From positions 62,001 through 126,000 of the forward strand of contig JBAKBP010003054.1 of the NCBI GenBank assembly GCA_037953745.1: DNA of 64,000 bases, given 5' to 3'. Below the pieces are notes generated by a model. It ran no database searches and had not been told where the DNA came from. It saw only the letters and a list, made by a program, of their open reading frames with translations. This document shows positions 51,358-63,622 of this stretch, one piece after another. Every line of letters begins with the position of its first letter. Position 1 is the stretch's first letter. Position numbers and translations under genes: made by a program. The stretch comes from Lithodes maja (Eukaryota; Arthropoda; Malacostraca; Decapoda; Lithodidae).

Positions 51358-54300
51358 AAGGTACGTTATATTCAATAATAGACAGGCACATTCTAGGTAC
51401 GTTATATTCAATAATAGACAGGCACATTCTAGGTACGTTATATTCAATAATAGACAGGCACATTCTAGGTACGTTATATTCAATAATAGACAGGCACATT
51501 CTAGGTACGTTATATTCAATAATAGACAGGCACATTCTAGGTACGTTATATTCAATAATAGACAGGCACATTCTAGGTACGTTATATTCAATAATAGACA
51601 GGCACATTCTAGGTACGTTATATTCAATAATAGACAGGCACATTCTAGGTACGTTATATTCAATAATAGACAGGCACATTCTAGGTACGTTATATTCAAT
51701 AATAGACAGGCACATTCTAGGTACGTTATATTCAATAATACTAGGTACGTTATATTCAATAATAGACAGGCACATTCCAGGTACGTTATATTCAATAATA
51801 GACAGGCACATTCTAGGTACGTTATATTCAATAATAGACAGGCACATTCTAGGTACGTTATATTCAATAATAGACAGGCACATTCTAGGTACGTTATATT
51901 CAATAATAGACAGGCACATTCTAGGTACGTTATATTCAATAATAGACAGGCACATTCTAGGTACGTTATATTCAATAATAGACAGGCACATTCTAGGTAC
52001 GTTATATTCAATAATAGACAGGCACATTCTAGGTACGTTATATTCAATAATAGACAGGCACATTCTAGGTACGTTATATTCAATAATAGACAGGCACATT
52101 CTAGGTACGTTATATTCAATAATAGACAGGCACATTCTAGGTACGTTATATTCAATAATAGACAGGCACATTCTAGGTACGTTATATTCAATAATAGACA
52201 GGCACATTCTAGGTACGTTATATTCAATAATAGACAGGCACATTCTAGGTACGTTATATTCAATAATAGACAGGCACATTCTAGGTACGTTATATTCAAT
52301 AATAGACAGGCACATTCTAGGTACGTTATATTCAATAATAGACAGGCACATTCTAGGTACGTTATATTCAATAATAGACAGGCACATTCTAGGTACGTTA
52401 TATTCAATAATAGACAGGCACATTCTAGGTACGTTATATTCAATAATAGACAGGCACATTCTAGGTACGTTATATTCAATAATAGACAGGCACATTCTAG
52501 GTACGTTATATTCAATAATAGACAGGCACATTCTAGGTACGTTATATTCAATAATAGACAGGCACATTCTAGGTACGTTATATTCAATAATAGACAGGCA
52601 CATTCTAAGTACGTTATATTCAATAATAGACAGGCACATTCTAGGTACGTTATATTCAATAATAGACAGGCACATTCTAGGTACGTTATATTCAATAATA
52701 GACAGGCACATTCTAGGTACGTTATATTCAATAATAGACAGGCACATTCTAGGTACATTATATTCAATAATAGACAGGCACATTCTAGGTACGTTATATT
52801 CAATAATAGACAGGCACATTCTAGGTACGTTATATTCAATAATAGACAGGCACATTCTAGGTACGTTATATTCAATAATAGACAGGCACATTCTAGGTAC
52901 GTTATATTCAATAATAGACAGGCACATTCTAGGTACGTTATATTCAATAATAGACAGGCACATTCTAGGTACGTTATATTCAATAATAGACAGGCACATT
53001 CTAGGTACGTTATATTCAATAATAGACAGGCACATTCTAGGTACGTTATATTCAATAATAGACAGGCACATTCTAGGTACGTTATATTCAATAATAGACA
53101 GGCACATTCTAGGTACGTTATATTCAATAATAGACAGGCACATTCTAGGTACGTTATATTCAATAATAGACAGGCACATTCTAGGTACGTTATATTCAAT
53201 AATAGACAGGCACATTCTAGGTACGTTATATTCAATAATAGACAGGCACATTCTAGGTACGTTATATTCAATAATAGACAGGCACATTCTAGGTACGTTA
53301 TATTCAATAATAGACAGGCACATTCTAGGTACGTTATATTCAATAATAGACAGGCACATTCTAGGTACGTTATATTCAATAATAGACAGGCACATTCTAG
53401 GTACGTTATATTCAATAATAGACAGGCACATTCTAGGTACGTTATATTCAATAATAGACAGGCACATTCTAGGTACGTTATATTCAATAATAGACAGGCA
53501 CATTCTAGGTACGTCATATTCAATAATAGACAGGCACATTCTAGGTACGTCATATTCAATAATAGACAGGCACATTCTAGGTACGTCATACTCAATAATA
53601 GACAGGCACATTAGAGGTACGTTATATTCAATAATAGACAGGCACATTCTAGGTACGTCATATTCAATAATAGACAGGCACATTCTAGGTACGTCATATT
53701 CAATAATAGACAGGCACATTCTAGGTACGTTATATTCAATAATAGACAGGCACATTCTAGGTACGTTATATTCAATAATAGACAGGCACATTCTAGGTAC
53801 GTTATATTCAATAATAGACAGGCACATTCTAGGTACGTTATATTCAATAATAGACAGGCACATTCTAGGTACGTGATATTCAATAATAGACAGGCACCTT
53901 CTAGGTACGTGATATTCAATAATAGACAGGCACCTTCTAGGTACGTTATATTCAATAATAGACAGGCACATTCTAGGTACGTTATATTCAATAATAGACA
54001 GGCACATTCTAGGTACGTTATATTCAATAATAGACAGGCACATTCTAGGTACGTTATATTCAATAATAGACAGGCACATTCTAGGTACGTTATATTCAAT
54101 AATAGACAGGCACATTCTAGGTACGTTATATTCAATAATAGACAGGCACATTCTAGGTACGTTATATTCAATAATAGACAGGCACATTCTAGGTACGTTA
54201 TATTCAATAATAGACAGGCACATTCTAGGTACGTTATATTCAATAATAGACAGGCACATTCTAGGTACGTTATATTCAATAATAGACAGGCACATTCTAG

Positions 54301-54640
54301 GTACGTTATATTCAATAATAGACAGGCACATTCTAGGTACGTTATATTCAATAATAGACAGGCACATTCTAGGTACGTTATATTCAATAATAGACAGGCA
54401 CATTCTAGGTACGTTATATTCAATAATAGACAGGCACATTCTAGGTACGTTATATTCAATAATAGACAGGCACATTCTAGGTACGTTATATTCAATAATA
54501 GACAGGCACATTCTAGGTACGTTATTTTCAATAATAGACAGGCACATTCTAGGTACGTTATATTCAATAATAGACAGGCACATTCTAGGTACGTTATATT
54601 CAATAATAGACAGGCACATTCTAGGTACGTTATATTCAAT
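51358..54640. repeat. 36-bp minisatellite, main block (about 91 copies)
   Basis: 3283 bp of head-to-tail 36-bp units, nearly all identical. Variants cluster: GTCATA units at about 53513-53700, two adjacent GTGATA units with CACCTTC at about 53873-53940, and one unit lacking 12 bp near 51740. Because 36 is a multiple of three and the unit has few stops, long repetitive frames (up to 1107 codons) are open on the minus strand. They are artefacts of the repeat. Confidence 0.98.
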
Positions 54641-55680
54641 ATATCTGGACAGACGGAGCTTGAAGCAGTATATTTCATAGGATGAGGGAGAGACGGTCTG
54701 AGAGTGAAAGTTCCAGAGCTTACTTGTTGAGTAGAAGAATGATTCGGAAAATCAGCTCACTCTTGGGTTAGAGATTTGGACAGAATAGGGGTGAGAATGT
54801 GTTGATAGGCAAGTGACCCCCACTCTCTGTAAGAGAGGAGGGATGCACTGAGAAACCTTTGAGGAACACTGAATATTGTAATAGTGGTACAAGAGTGAGA
54901 GATGCAACATTGCAGCGTGTAGCGAGAGATTCTAGGGAATTAGTTAGAGGAGGTAGGTTGAGATGAAATGCTTTTGACTCTACCCTTTCGAGAAGTGCAG
55001 TACGTGTGGAACTTCCTCACACATGCGAGCAATACTCGATACATGGGTGCACTGTTTCCCTGAACAGAGCAAGAAGATGCGCGTTGGTGAAGAACCCACA
55101 GAGACAGTTGAACACACATAACTTCTGGGAAGTTGTTTTAGCAAGAGTGGTAATATGATCTTTTTAAGAAAGGTGAGAAGAAAAAGAAACACCAAGAATA
55201 TTGAAGGCGAAGAGTTGATTTGTGGATTGTTGAAGAGTAAGGGATAGAGGTGTGGAAGATTGTGACGGGTAGATAGATGGAGAAATTGGGTTTAGGAAGC
55301 ATTGAAAGTAACACTATTTTCTCTGCCCCTATAGGTTGATAGATCAGAATATGCGCGTGTGATATAGCCTCATCACGTGAATTTTGGAGTAATTGCATTG
55401 TGGGTTGTTGTGGAAAACTAGTTGAATAGTGTATGGTTGAGTCATTCGTATATGAAAATGAAAATGTTGAGAAGATAATTAATGAATATTAGAATAAAAA
55501 CAAAACTGGATACAGTACAGACCCCTGAGGAACACTGAAGGAAGTGAGCGATTGAACGGTCAGACCGGAACTTAGAAATAAAGGCACAGAGGTATAAAAG
55601 CTGAAGGAAGGTAGTTTAAATATTACGACATAGTGAGAGATTTATCACCACCTTTGAATATACAAACAGCCAAGTAACCT
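54641..55680 (-). pseudogene. LINE family A RT remnants right of the minisatellite
   Basis: The plus strand at 54645-54780 parallels 47145-47290 (CATAGGA.GAGGGA.AGAC, CCAGAGCT, GTTGA.TAGAAGAA). 54960-55080 parallels 47480-47590. The minus-strand text near 55290-55330 (MLPKPNFSIYLP) matches residues 320-330 of the plus-strand RT. It is heavily mutated, with no frame above 90 codons. Confidence 0.72.
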
Positions 55681-55869
55681 GGTTGCCATCCCGTTATTAA
55701 CAGGGTTTTACATAATATTTTGAAATAAAGTCTTCAGGTGGTAACATAACGGCATTTTATTATACTATATATAATATTATACGATTTGACTCAGCTTAGG
55801 AAAGACCTCCGAGAATCAAATATCCAATACCCTTTCGACTCGAACTGGCCCTTCCTAAGCTGGATATAT
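55681..55869. other. AT-rich unassigned sequence
   Basis: No gene or repeat recognised. Confidence 0.4.
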
Positions 55870-56010
55870 TGTCGTTTAGATGCTTATGATCTGGGTGTGG
55901 TGTCCCGAGTTCGAATCCCGGGAGGACCATATGCTTTCATTAGTTTATTCGAGTGACTAATTGAGGTTTGTAATTGATGATTAATGTTAAGAACGGGGTG
56001 TTACTTAATT
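55870..56010 (+). mobile_element. SINE-like repeat, copy 2
   Basis: Box B-like GAGTTCGAATCCCG is at about 55907-55920. 55892-56010 aligns with 56253-56371 (GGGTGTGGTGTCCC, GGGAGGACCATATGCTTT, GATGATTAATGTTAAGAACG). No box A is seen at the expected distance. Confidence 0.65.
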
Positions 56011-56079
56011 CTATAGGTTCAGGAACTAATGTCTAGCGAGGCCGATCCTTAGTGATCTTGGCCCCATTCATTGTTCTTT

Positions 56080-56371
56080 CCACTCACTAAAACATAACGC
56101 TTTGCATAATGCAGTTGGGTCGAGTACATGATTAGGTTGATATCCAAAATTCGAAAATGGATATTTTAATCGTGATCGTGTATTCAACCTTTAATTGTGT
56201 TGGTGGTGTAATGGTTTATATATAATGGTTTATATATAATGGTTTATATATGGGTGTGGTGTCCCAAGTTCGAATCCCGGGAGGACCATATGCTTTTATT
56301 CGTTTGTTCAAGTGCATTGGGATTTGTAATTGATGATTAATGTTAAGAACGGGGTGTTACTTAACTTCATT
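56080..56371 (+). mobile_element. SINE-like repeat, copy 3, expanded between boxes
   Basis: Box A TGGTGTAATGG (56204-56214) and box B AGTTCGAATCC (about 56267-56277). Three tandem 14-bp units (ATGGTTTATATATA) lie between them at about 56211-56252, lengthening the gap to about 52 bases. The upstream part matches the upstream part of copy 1. Confidence 0.7.
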
Positions 56372-56455
56372 ATTATCCAGAAGTTTGTTCATATTATTAT
56401 TTATGATTATAACATAACATAACATTAATAAATTCCTAGAAACCAGGCAACAAAG

Positions 56456-59400
56456 TCCATATGGCACTAAAGGAGAAAACAGAAAGAGTTAGAAGGAAAG
56501 GAACTCAAATATCGTTAAGGAGGCTGAGAGAAGACAGGTAAGCCATTACACGGTCCACGGAAAAGAAAGGGGACTCGGAGAGGATATCGGTAAGACATGG
56601 TCGACGACCAAGGGCAAAGAGGAAGGGAAAACAACGTATTCGGGCCGGAGAAAAGAAAGGACAGTCAAGGAAAATGTGAGAAATAGAAATTTAAACATCA
56701 CACCGGGAGCAAACGGCGGAGGTTAGCGGGACGTTAGGAAGGAGTGGGTGAGCCTGGTATGGCCTATCCAAAGCCGGGCCAACTCAGTCTCCCAACAGTG
56801 AACACAGTGAGAGGGGTCAGCCCAGGCAGAAACGGAGGCCTTAACAGTATGGAGCTTATTAGAGGAAAGAGAAGACCACATGGTTTGCCAACGAGACAGA
56901 AGGAAGGCAGAGATAGCAGGATAATAATCAGAGGCGGGAATAGAAAGAGAAGGTGACCTGACCGTCGCAGCATCACGAGCGAGAACATCAACCTGCTCAT
57001 TCCCACAGACACCAACATGGCTAGGCAAAAGTAAAAAGTGGACAACCTTCTTCCGAGTAGAAAGACTGACAAGTGAATCTTGGATGGCAAGAACCAACGG
57101 ATGAACAGCAGGGAAAGACTGCAGGAGAAGAAGGGCGTTGTATGAATCAGAAAAAAAGAGTAAAGGAGGAAAAAGGAAAGGAGCACAGGAGACGGATGGC
57201 AAAGAAGATAGCATAAAGTTCGCCAGTCAGAACACCGGCTATAGAAGGGAGAGAATACTGATAAGAACGAGAAGGAAAAAGATGGCAAACCCGACGCCAG
57301 AAGACGAACGGCAGCCATCAGTGTAAACTGGAGTAGAAGAAGAATGCTGTGCAAGGTGTTCAAGGTAACGAGATAAAAGAACCAGGGGCGGGGTAGAGGA
57401 CTTAGAACAAGGAAGAATAGAGGGACACATGGAAATACGAGGAAGGAGCCAAGGGAGACACTTACTAAGTCGTAGCGGAAGAACGTGGAAGGGGGAAAAC
57501 GAAGAATGAGAAAGTAAGGAATCCATACGAGAAAGGAAAGGGGGCCGAAGGCGAGAATGAGACGGAACAGGAACAGTAGGAGTAAGAGAGGTCCGCAAAG
57601 AAAGAAGCTGAAGCGACCGGGCATAGTACCGGAGAGAGAGAAGGGCCCGACGCCGGTACAAAGAAGGGACGCCGGATTCAGCATAGAGGCTTTCAACGCA
57701 CAGGGGAAGAGCGAAAAGCACTCCAGGCAAGATGCATACCGAAATGGTGAACAGAGTCAAGTTTATGGAGGACTGTGTCTGAGGCTGAGGAGTAAACCTG
57801 ACAACCATAATCGAGTCCCCTCAACTTTCTCTTCATAATTGCTGAGGGGCACAGGGCCCTGGGTGGGGCTTTGGTTTCCCGGGCGTTTCCGCACCCTCCT
57901 CAGCTCCCCGCCGTGGAGTGGCTTCGGTCTCCCAGGCTTTATTGTGGTCGGCGGGGAGGGTTCTGTGGGGGCACTCGGTTGTGGCCTTGGCCTTGCTCGG
58001 GGCCTTGGGGCTGTTCGGCCAGGCAGCTTGGGGACAAACAACAACAACAACATCCATAATCGAGTTTAGAAAGAACAAGGGCGAAGTGAAGGCGAAGAAG
58101 GAGAGCACGGTCCGCACCCCAGGTAAGGTGGGACAGAGTCTGGAGGAGACGAAGACGGTGCAAAGCAGCAACCTTAACTGAAGAAACATGAGCTTCCCAG
58201 TTAAGACGAAAATCAAAGACAAGACCCAAGAAGGTAGTAGAAGAGGGCTAAGGTAAAACGGAACCGTAAAGCTCAAGAGAAGGATGTGGGATAACGTGGC
58301 GACGAGTGAAAGTTATAGCACAAGATTTAGTCGTGGAAAAACGAAACCCGTGAGCGGTGGCCCATGACGAGGCAGCCACAATCGCAGATTAGATAAGGGA
58401 GCGTAACGTAGTAATATCCGAATCAGCCGTATAAATAGAATGTCGTCTCCATATATAGAGGACCTGACCTAAGCCGGAAGGGAAGAGATAATGCCATTAA
58501 TTGCTATGAGAAAGAGGATAGTACTTAAGACGGAACCCTGACGCACACCCTCCAACTGAGAAACTGAGAACCGAGAAAACGAGGAATTCACTCGTACACG
58601 AAAAGAATGAAAAGAAAGGAAATTATGAATAAAGACGCCCATATTACCACCGATACGAAAAAAACGGAGTTGGCACAAAATGTGATACTTCCACGTGGAG
58701 TCGTACGCCTTCTCGAGATCGAAGAAAACAGCAAGAACAGACTCATGGCGAGCAAAGGCAGACCGGACATAGGTCTCCAAACTAAGCAAATGGTGAATAG
58801 TGGACCGAGCACGCCGAAAACCAAATTGGGTCGAACACAAAAGGTGACGTGACTCAAGAAGCCACATCAGGCGGACATTAACCATCCGTTCAAACAGCTT
58901 GCATAAGCAACTTGTCAAAACAATAGGGCGATAGTCCTGGGGCGAAAAACCAGACTTACCAGGCTTAAGGAATCGAATGGTAAGAGCAGAACTCTGTGCA
59001 GGAGGGAAAACACCAGACGACCAAACTTTATTTAAAATAGCCAACAAAAATATCAAAGCCTCTGAGGAAAGATGCTTCAGCATTAAATAATGGACTCCAT
59101 CAAGGCCCTCAGAAGTAGCCTTACAGGCACGAAGAGCGTAGAGCAACTCACGCGAAGAAAACGGGGCGTTGTAAGACTCTTCTCAAGACAGAGTGAAAAT
59201 AACCTGAGAAGTCTCAGCAACGGCTTTAAGTGAATGAAATTCAGGAGGGAGATGAAAGCCACTACTGACAGAGCTAAAGTAGAGACCTAAATGACTGGCA
59301 ACTGCCTCCGAGTCAGCAACAGACTCACCATCAACATGAAGCACAGGAGATTGGGGAGGTAAACGCTTGCACGAAATCTTGCGAATGCGTTTCCAGATGG

Positions 59401-60531
59401 ACTGAACAGGAGTAAAGCATGTAATGGAGGAAACATAGGACACCCAACTTTGACGTTTAGCAGACCTGCCTGTGCGACGGAGGAAGGCAGACGCCTTACG
59501 AAAAAGAATGAAAGAACGATCATGAGCGGGAGTAAAACGCTTACGACGAAAGCTCTTCCAAAAAGCCTGTTTACTGTGGAGAACCTTAGAGCAGGCCGGG
59601 GACCACCATGGAACACATTTTGACGTAATAGAACGGGAGGTCCGGGGAATAGAGACTAAGGCAGCACTCAAAACAGTGACCAGATAAAAGGCCAGCAAAT
59701 AATGCGCAGATGAAAAATCAGATGGAGGTAAGGAAGGGATAGACAGTGAAGCAAAAGTAGACCAGTCCACACGCTGGAAGCACCAACGAGGAGGACCAGG
59801 GACAGGAGAATAGGAGGTAGGAGAGAGCAGAACAGGGAAATGGTCGCTATAGAGAGAATCCTCCAAAACATACCAATGAAAAAGAAGAGACAGGGAAGGG
59901 GAACAAAACAAAAGATCTAGACAAGAAAAGGAAGGCGTTCTAGCATCAAAATGAGTCAGGGAACCAGTATTAAGAAGAAAGAGGTTATTATTGGTAATAA
60001 AAGACTCTAATACACGACAGAATCACCCCACAGGGTGTGCCTGCAATTATAATCACCAAGTAATAAAAACGGAGGAGGTAGCCAAGCTAAAAACTTGGTA
60101 AAAGAACTAAAATCGATGGGAACAGAAGGAGAGAAATAAAAAGAAACAACTGTAATCCAACAACCAAGAAAAACCTTAACAAAGATGCAAGGGAGAGAAG
60201 TGGGGCAGGAAAACTCTTCATAAGGAACAGAGTGGTGAAGGAGGATACAAGTGTCCGAAAGAGAATGAGGAGAACTAAGAAAACAATAGCCAGGAACAGG
60301 GACTGGAGGAGAAAGAAGACGAGTTTCCTGGAGACAGACAACCTTAGGGGAATGAGTAGAAAGTAAAAAACGCAAATCGTCTCTCTGAAGAGAAAAACTG
60401 CGAAGGTTCCATTGCAAAATGGACATACTAAAAAATACAAAAAAGAAAGGACAACGAGAGAAGAAGCAGTAAAAGAGAGAATTACAAAGATATATACAAA
60501 TATATATCAGAGAGGCGGAACAAAAACACAC
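56456..60531 (-). pseudogene. LINE ORF2: endonuclease-RT-RNase H, broken
   Basis: Endonuclease: SILQWNLRSFSLQRDDLRFL, VCLQETRLL, LLLGDYNCRHTLWGD (60030-60420), then HFDARTPSFSCLDL and SDHFPVLL after a frameshift near 60010. RT (58440-59146): YRPIVLTSCLCKLFERMV, motif A AVFFDLEKAYDST, motif B EGVRQGSVLSTILFL, active site IYGDDILF (about 58435-58455). RNase H: TPVYTDGCRSSSGVGF (about 57330) and LLPSHVGVCGNEQVDVLARD (about 57000). C-terminal zinc remnant: CSRCDV and HIFLDCP (56650-56700). In-frame stops occur at 59183, 58469 and others. Most catalytic residues survive. Confidence 0.85.
57816..58053 (+). mobile_element. 238-bp retroposon with (CAA)n tail
   Basis: Flanked by the 11-bp duplication CCATAATCGAG (57805-57815 and 58054-58064). 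It ends in ACAACAACAACAACAT (58037-58052). GC-rich, with no gene. The (CAA)n tail resembles that of the I-like LINE at 38341, so it may use similar machinery; the body does not obviously match that LINE. Confidence 0.86.
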
Positions 60532-60745
60532 AGGACGAAAGAGTAACTAGGGAGGGAAAATAAAAACAAAACGAAAACAAAAAAGAGGAAATTAACGAAA
60601 AAATTTAAGAAAACTAAGAAAGGGAAAACATTGAATACAGCAAGAAAAATACACATACAAGTGGGAAGTTAATATATACATTATATACAACACAGATTTA
60701 CAAAATACAGTAAACACCGTGGACGGAAAATATATACAAGAGAGG

Positions 60746-62442
60746 TTAACGATGGGAAATAATGGCAAGAATGGGAAGGGAAGGAGGATGAGCAGGCACT
60801 GAAGGGGAAGACTGGACACCGGGAGGCATAGGGAGGTCTAACAGGGAAAGAGAAGGAGAAGGAGGAGGAGGGACGGAAGAGGTAGGCAGGACAGAGGACG
60901 GGCGGGAAGAGGAGGAGGTGGGAGGGTCAGGAGGAGGAATAGGGGGAGGGTCAGGAGGAGAAAGAGGAGGAGGGTCAGGAGGGGGGGTGGAGGAAGAGGA
61001 TGGGGTAAGGGAAGGCGGGAGAAGGGTAGGGGGGAGAGAAGAGGGGATAGGATGAACTTCGACATAAATGGGTGAAGGCGGTGGGTGAGAAGAACGGAGA
61101 AATTCATCGATTTTAGGTAAGGTTTCGTAGGAGAAATCTAGGGACACAGTGACAGGAGGAGAAGGAGACTGGACGAAGGGAGGAGAAAGGGAAAAAGAGG
61201 GAGAAGGAGGAGGCTTCCTCTTCTTACCGCAGGGACTCGAGCTCCGTACGCCTCGGAGACCACCCCTACGTTTAGAAGAGGAAGAACGGAGTTCAGGAAC
61301 CCGTTTGGTAGAGGAGATAGGAAGTTTAGAGCGAGGAGGAAATTTGGAGTGACTAGAAGAGGAAGATGACTGAGAGCGGGGGGGAAGCTTGGGATGCTGA
61401 GAACGTTGAGGGAGACCAGAAGAAGAGGAACGAGGAAGAGAGCTAGAAGAAGGGGCAGAAGTAGGAGTATAAGAATCGAGAACAGAGAAAGAGTTAGACA
61501 AAGGCACAGAAGAGGAAGAGACGGTAGTAAGAACGGAGGAGACAGAAGAGGAAGAGAAAGTAGAAGGAGAAAGTCTGGAAGAAGAACTGGTAGAAGGAAT
61601 AGAGGGAGACGACAAAACCGGTATGACCGGGGGAGGGGGTAGGAACTGAGGAAACTGAAAAAGAGGGAGGCGTAGTAGAGCAACGGAAAGAAGAGGAGGG
61701 AGGAGACAGAGTCTTGGAAAATTATTGAGGGGTAAAGCCCAAGCGACGAGCCTCTTGACGAGCCGCAGTAAACGTAAGGCCTTGTCTCGCTTTGTTGACA
61801 GCAATTTCAGACTCCAACAGATAAATGGAGTAATTTCTAGAGTCGGCTGAATGAGATCCACGACAATTAAGGCAGAACTGGGATGTAGACTGGCATTCAC
61901 CAACGGCATGTCCCGACTGTGCACAGCGTGGGCAACGAGGGCACTCAGCAGACGTACGACAGTACTTCGCCGGGTGGCCGAAACGCCAGCAGCTGCGACA
62001 CTGGAGGGCACGAGAAGAGACTCAGTCACGGGGAGGCGAGTACCACCGACAATAACGTGGGGAGAAAGAGAAAGTCCATCAAAAGAGATCTTGGCAATGT
62101 TTGTGGGATTGCGAGGAAGGATAGTGTAACAGACCACACTAACCACCTTGTGGTCTTTAGCAACAATGATGTTCTTGAATAGGTCGGCGCACTCCGCGAA
62201 TTGACGACCCCCTAGATGTATGGAAGCGGGGATCAGGACAGTCCCTGTACAGGAGTTGAGTCGGTGGTCTTTATGAGCCGGTATGGAGCTGCCAGAACAA
62301 TCAACGAATGAAGACATAGCTGCAGCGTGATGTTCGGTTTGAACGGTAACAAGTCGGGAGTCATCATGGCGGGAGTGGAAGGTGACGTCCTTTCCCACCT
62401 GCTGAAGGAGACGCAGGTGGAAGAGGAGTTCATCACCGGCAA
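60746..62442 (-). pseudogene. LINE ORF1, zinc-knuckle protein, frameshifted
   Basis: The first part (VGKDVTFHSRHDDSRLVTVQ to SFDGLSLSPHVIVGGTRLP) resembles ORF1 core domains of I/Jockey-type LINEs. A frameshift near 62010 moves the knuckles into another phase: CRSCWRFGHPAKYC, CPRCAQSGHAVGEC and FCLNCRGSHS (61855-62005). A second shift near 61720 leads into a very Ser/Pro-rich tail (for example PPPDPPPLSPPDPPPIPPPD), ending at 60746. It would bind the element RNA. Dead by frameshift, though the long tail frame is open. Confidence 0.78.
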
Positions 62443-62950
62443 GATTTTTTTTTTTTTTTTTTTCTTAAAGATTTATTAGTTTTGAGAACTAATCCGGGTC
62501 TTTGTCTTTTGACGACCCGTTCTCTAAGCTGAATATTGTAGCTAGATGGCAGCCTTGCTCTGGAGCTGGACTAGGTGAGAATTTGAGCTAATCTAGGCTT
62601 TCATCTTGGTGGGGGATACTCTTGGAATGTCTTGATGAGGTCTTCTATGTGGTTCTCTGTCATTTCTTGAACAATTCCGGTCGCTGCTCCTTTCGCTTCT
62701 TCACTCTGTGGATGTGTCTCTGGAGTATTGGTTCTTCTGCATAGCTCTTCTGTAGTTGGGCACTGGGGAAGATAGTGGAGGAGTGGCTCAGTTGTGGATA
62801 CCTGGCAGTGCTCGCATGTCCTCTCGGCTCTTGCCTTGATCTCGGTGAGGCACCGGTAGCCCAGCCGAAGGCAGTGTAAGTTCACCCTGGTATCCCTTCT
62901 GACTGTGCGAGGCAATTGGAGGGATTTGCCTAGGGTTGCCTGCTGGTACC
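62443..62950 (-). mobile_element. Poly-A LINE fragment in ORF1
   Basis: A T-run at 62444-62463 is the poly-A tail on the minus strand. The ORF1 frame of the host element is continuous across the two flanks. The fragment carries only the 3' end of a LINE: a 3' untranslated region of about 135 bp and the last ~115 codons of ORF2. The right boundary is approximate. Confidence 0.78.
62601..62950 (-). CDS. LINE ORF2 C-terminal fragment
   Basis: Open frame with RYQQATLGKSLQLPRTVRRD, CLRLGYRCLTEI and the zinc motif CEHCQVSTTEPLLHYLPQC, followed by KTFQEYPPPR and a stop. A C-X2-C...H-X4-C motif at the end is typical of RNase H-bearing or R1-like LINEs. The open part upstream of 62950 (LLPLLSFSPSL) is host ORF1 sequence in another phase. 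Confidence 0.72.
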
Positions 62951-63622
62951 GCAGCCAGAGGAGCAGAGGCAGGGATGGAGAAAAACTTAGTAAAGGAAGA
63001 AGGTGCAAAGAGAGAGGACAAAGGGAGGACAGAGGACGAGAAGAGGACGAAACTGGAAAAGAAGAGGAAAGAGAACAAGGGAGGGAAGGCAGAAAAGGGT
63101 CGAGGGTGACAGCGATAGAGGGTGAAGAGGAAGACTCAAATACGACAACAGGAGAGGAGATTAAAGCTTGGGTAGTGGAGGTTGGAGAAGGACGTGATGA
63201 AGACGTAAAGTTGTAGAGAGACTCGGAACAGTGGTGAACGAGAGGGACGAGTGATGATTAAGGGACATTTCAGCGGGCAGGTCAAGAGCACCCAAATCCA
63301 TCCCTGACTCACCGAGCTCCCGCGGTTAATCGGACTGACAGCCAAACAACGTATCCCCGAGTGGCAGGCTGCATGCCACAAGGGGCTCACTCAGCGGAAC
63401 CTCCAAAGCAGTAGACATGAACAGGGAGGAACAGCGAAAAGAGCATAAGTTGTCACCATATAAAGAGAAAAAGGGGAGCGCATGAAAGAAGATACTACGG
63501 TTACCAGGTGTCCCAGGCAATGAAAGGGAAAAAGACCTCTGCAGGGCCACGAAACCCAGAATGTGGCCAATTGAAATGGGACAGGCCTCGGCTTGTGCTA
63601 GGGACCTTGTACAACCTGGCAT
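62951..63622 (-). pseudogene. 5' part of LINE ORF1 or its leader
   Basis: The sense strand is Ser/Phe/Leu-rich and open in overlapping phases. The 98-codon frame at 63326-63622 (MPGCTRSLAQAEACPISIGH) looks similar, from memory, to short proteins predicted in crab genomes, but has no known domain. It may be the LINE's 5' leader. Confidence 0.35.

Larger units (their letters stand above)
56404..63622 (-). mobile_element. Second RNase H-bearing LINE (I-like), with insertions
   Basis: Minus-strand element with ORF1 (zinc knuckles) at about 60746-62442 and ORF2 (endonuclease, RT, RNase H, C-terminal zinc motif) at about 56456-60531. The 3' end appears to have (ATGTT)n-like tail repeats near 56404-56430. 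It is interrupted by a 238-bp retroposon (57816-58053) and a poly-A LINE fragment (62443-62950). The sense strand is pyrimidine-rich (Ser/Leu/Pro bias), unlike the purine-rich I-like element at 32624. There are several stops and frameshifts. How far the 5' end extends towards 64000 is unknown. Confidence 0.82.

Noticed and set aside
50540..54640. Possible CRISPR array
   Set aside because: The units are head-to-tail with no variable spacers, and the setting is eukaryotic.
51296..54678. Minus- and plus-strand frames of up to 1107 codons with 12-residue repeats
   Set aside because: They are read through a 36-bp DNA minisatellite; 36 is divisible by three, so open frames are expected in several phases. 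No start context or non-repeat domain.
60838..61642. Arg- and Ser-rich frames opposite and beside ORF1
   Set aside because: They are other phases of the Ser/Pro-rich ORF1 tail.
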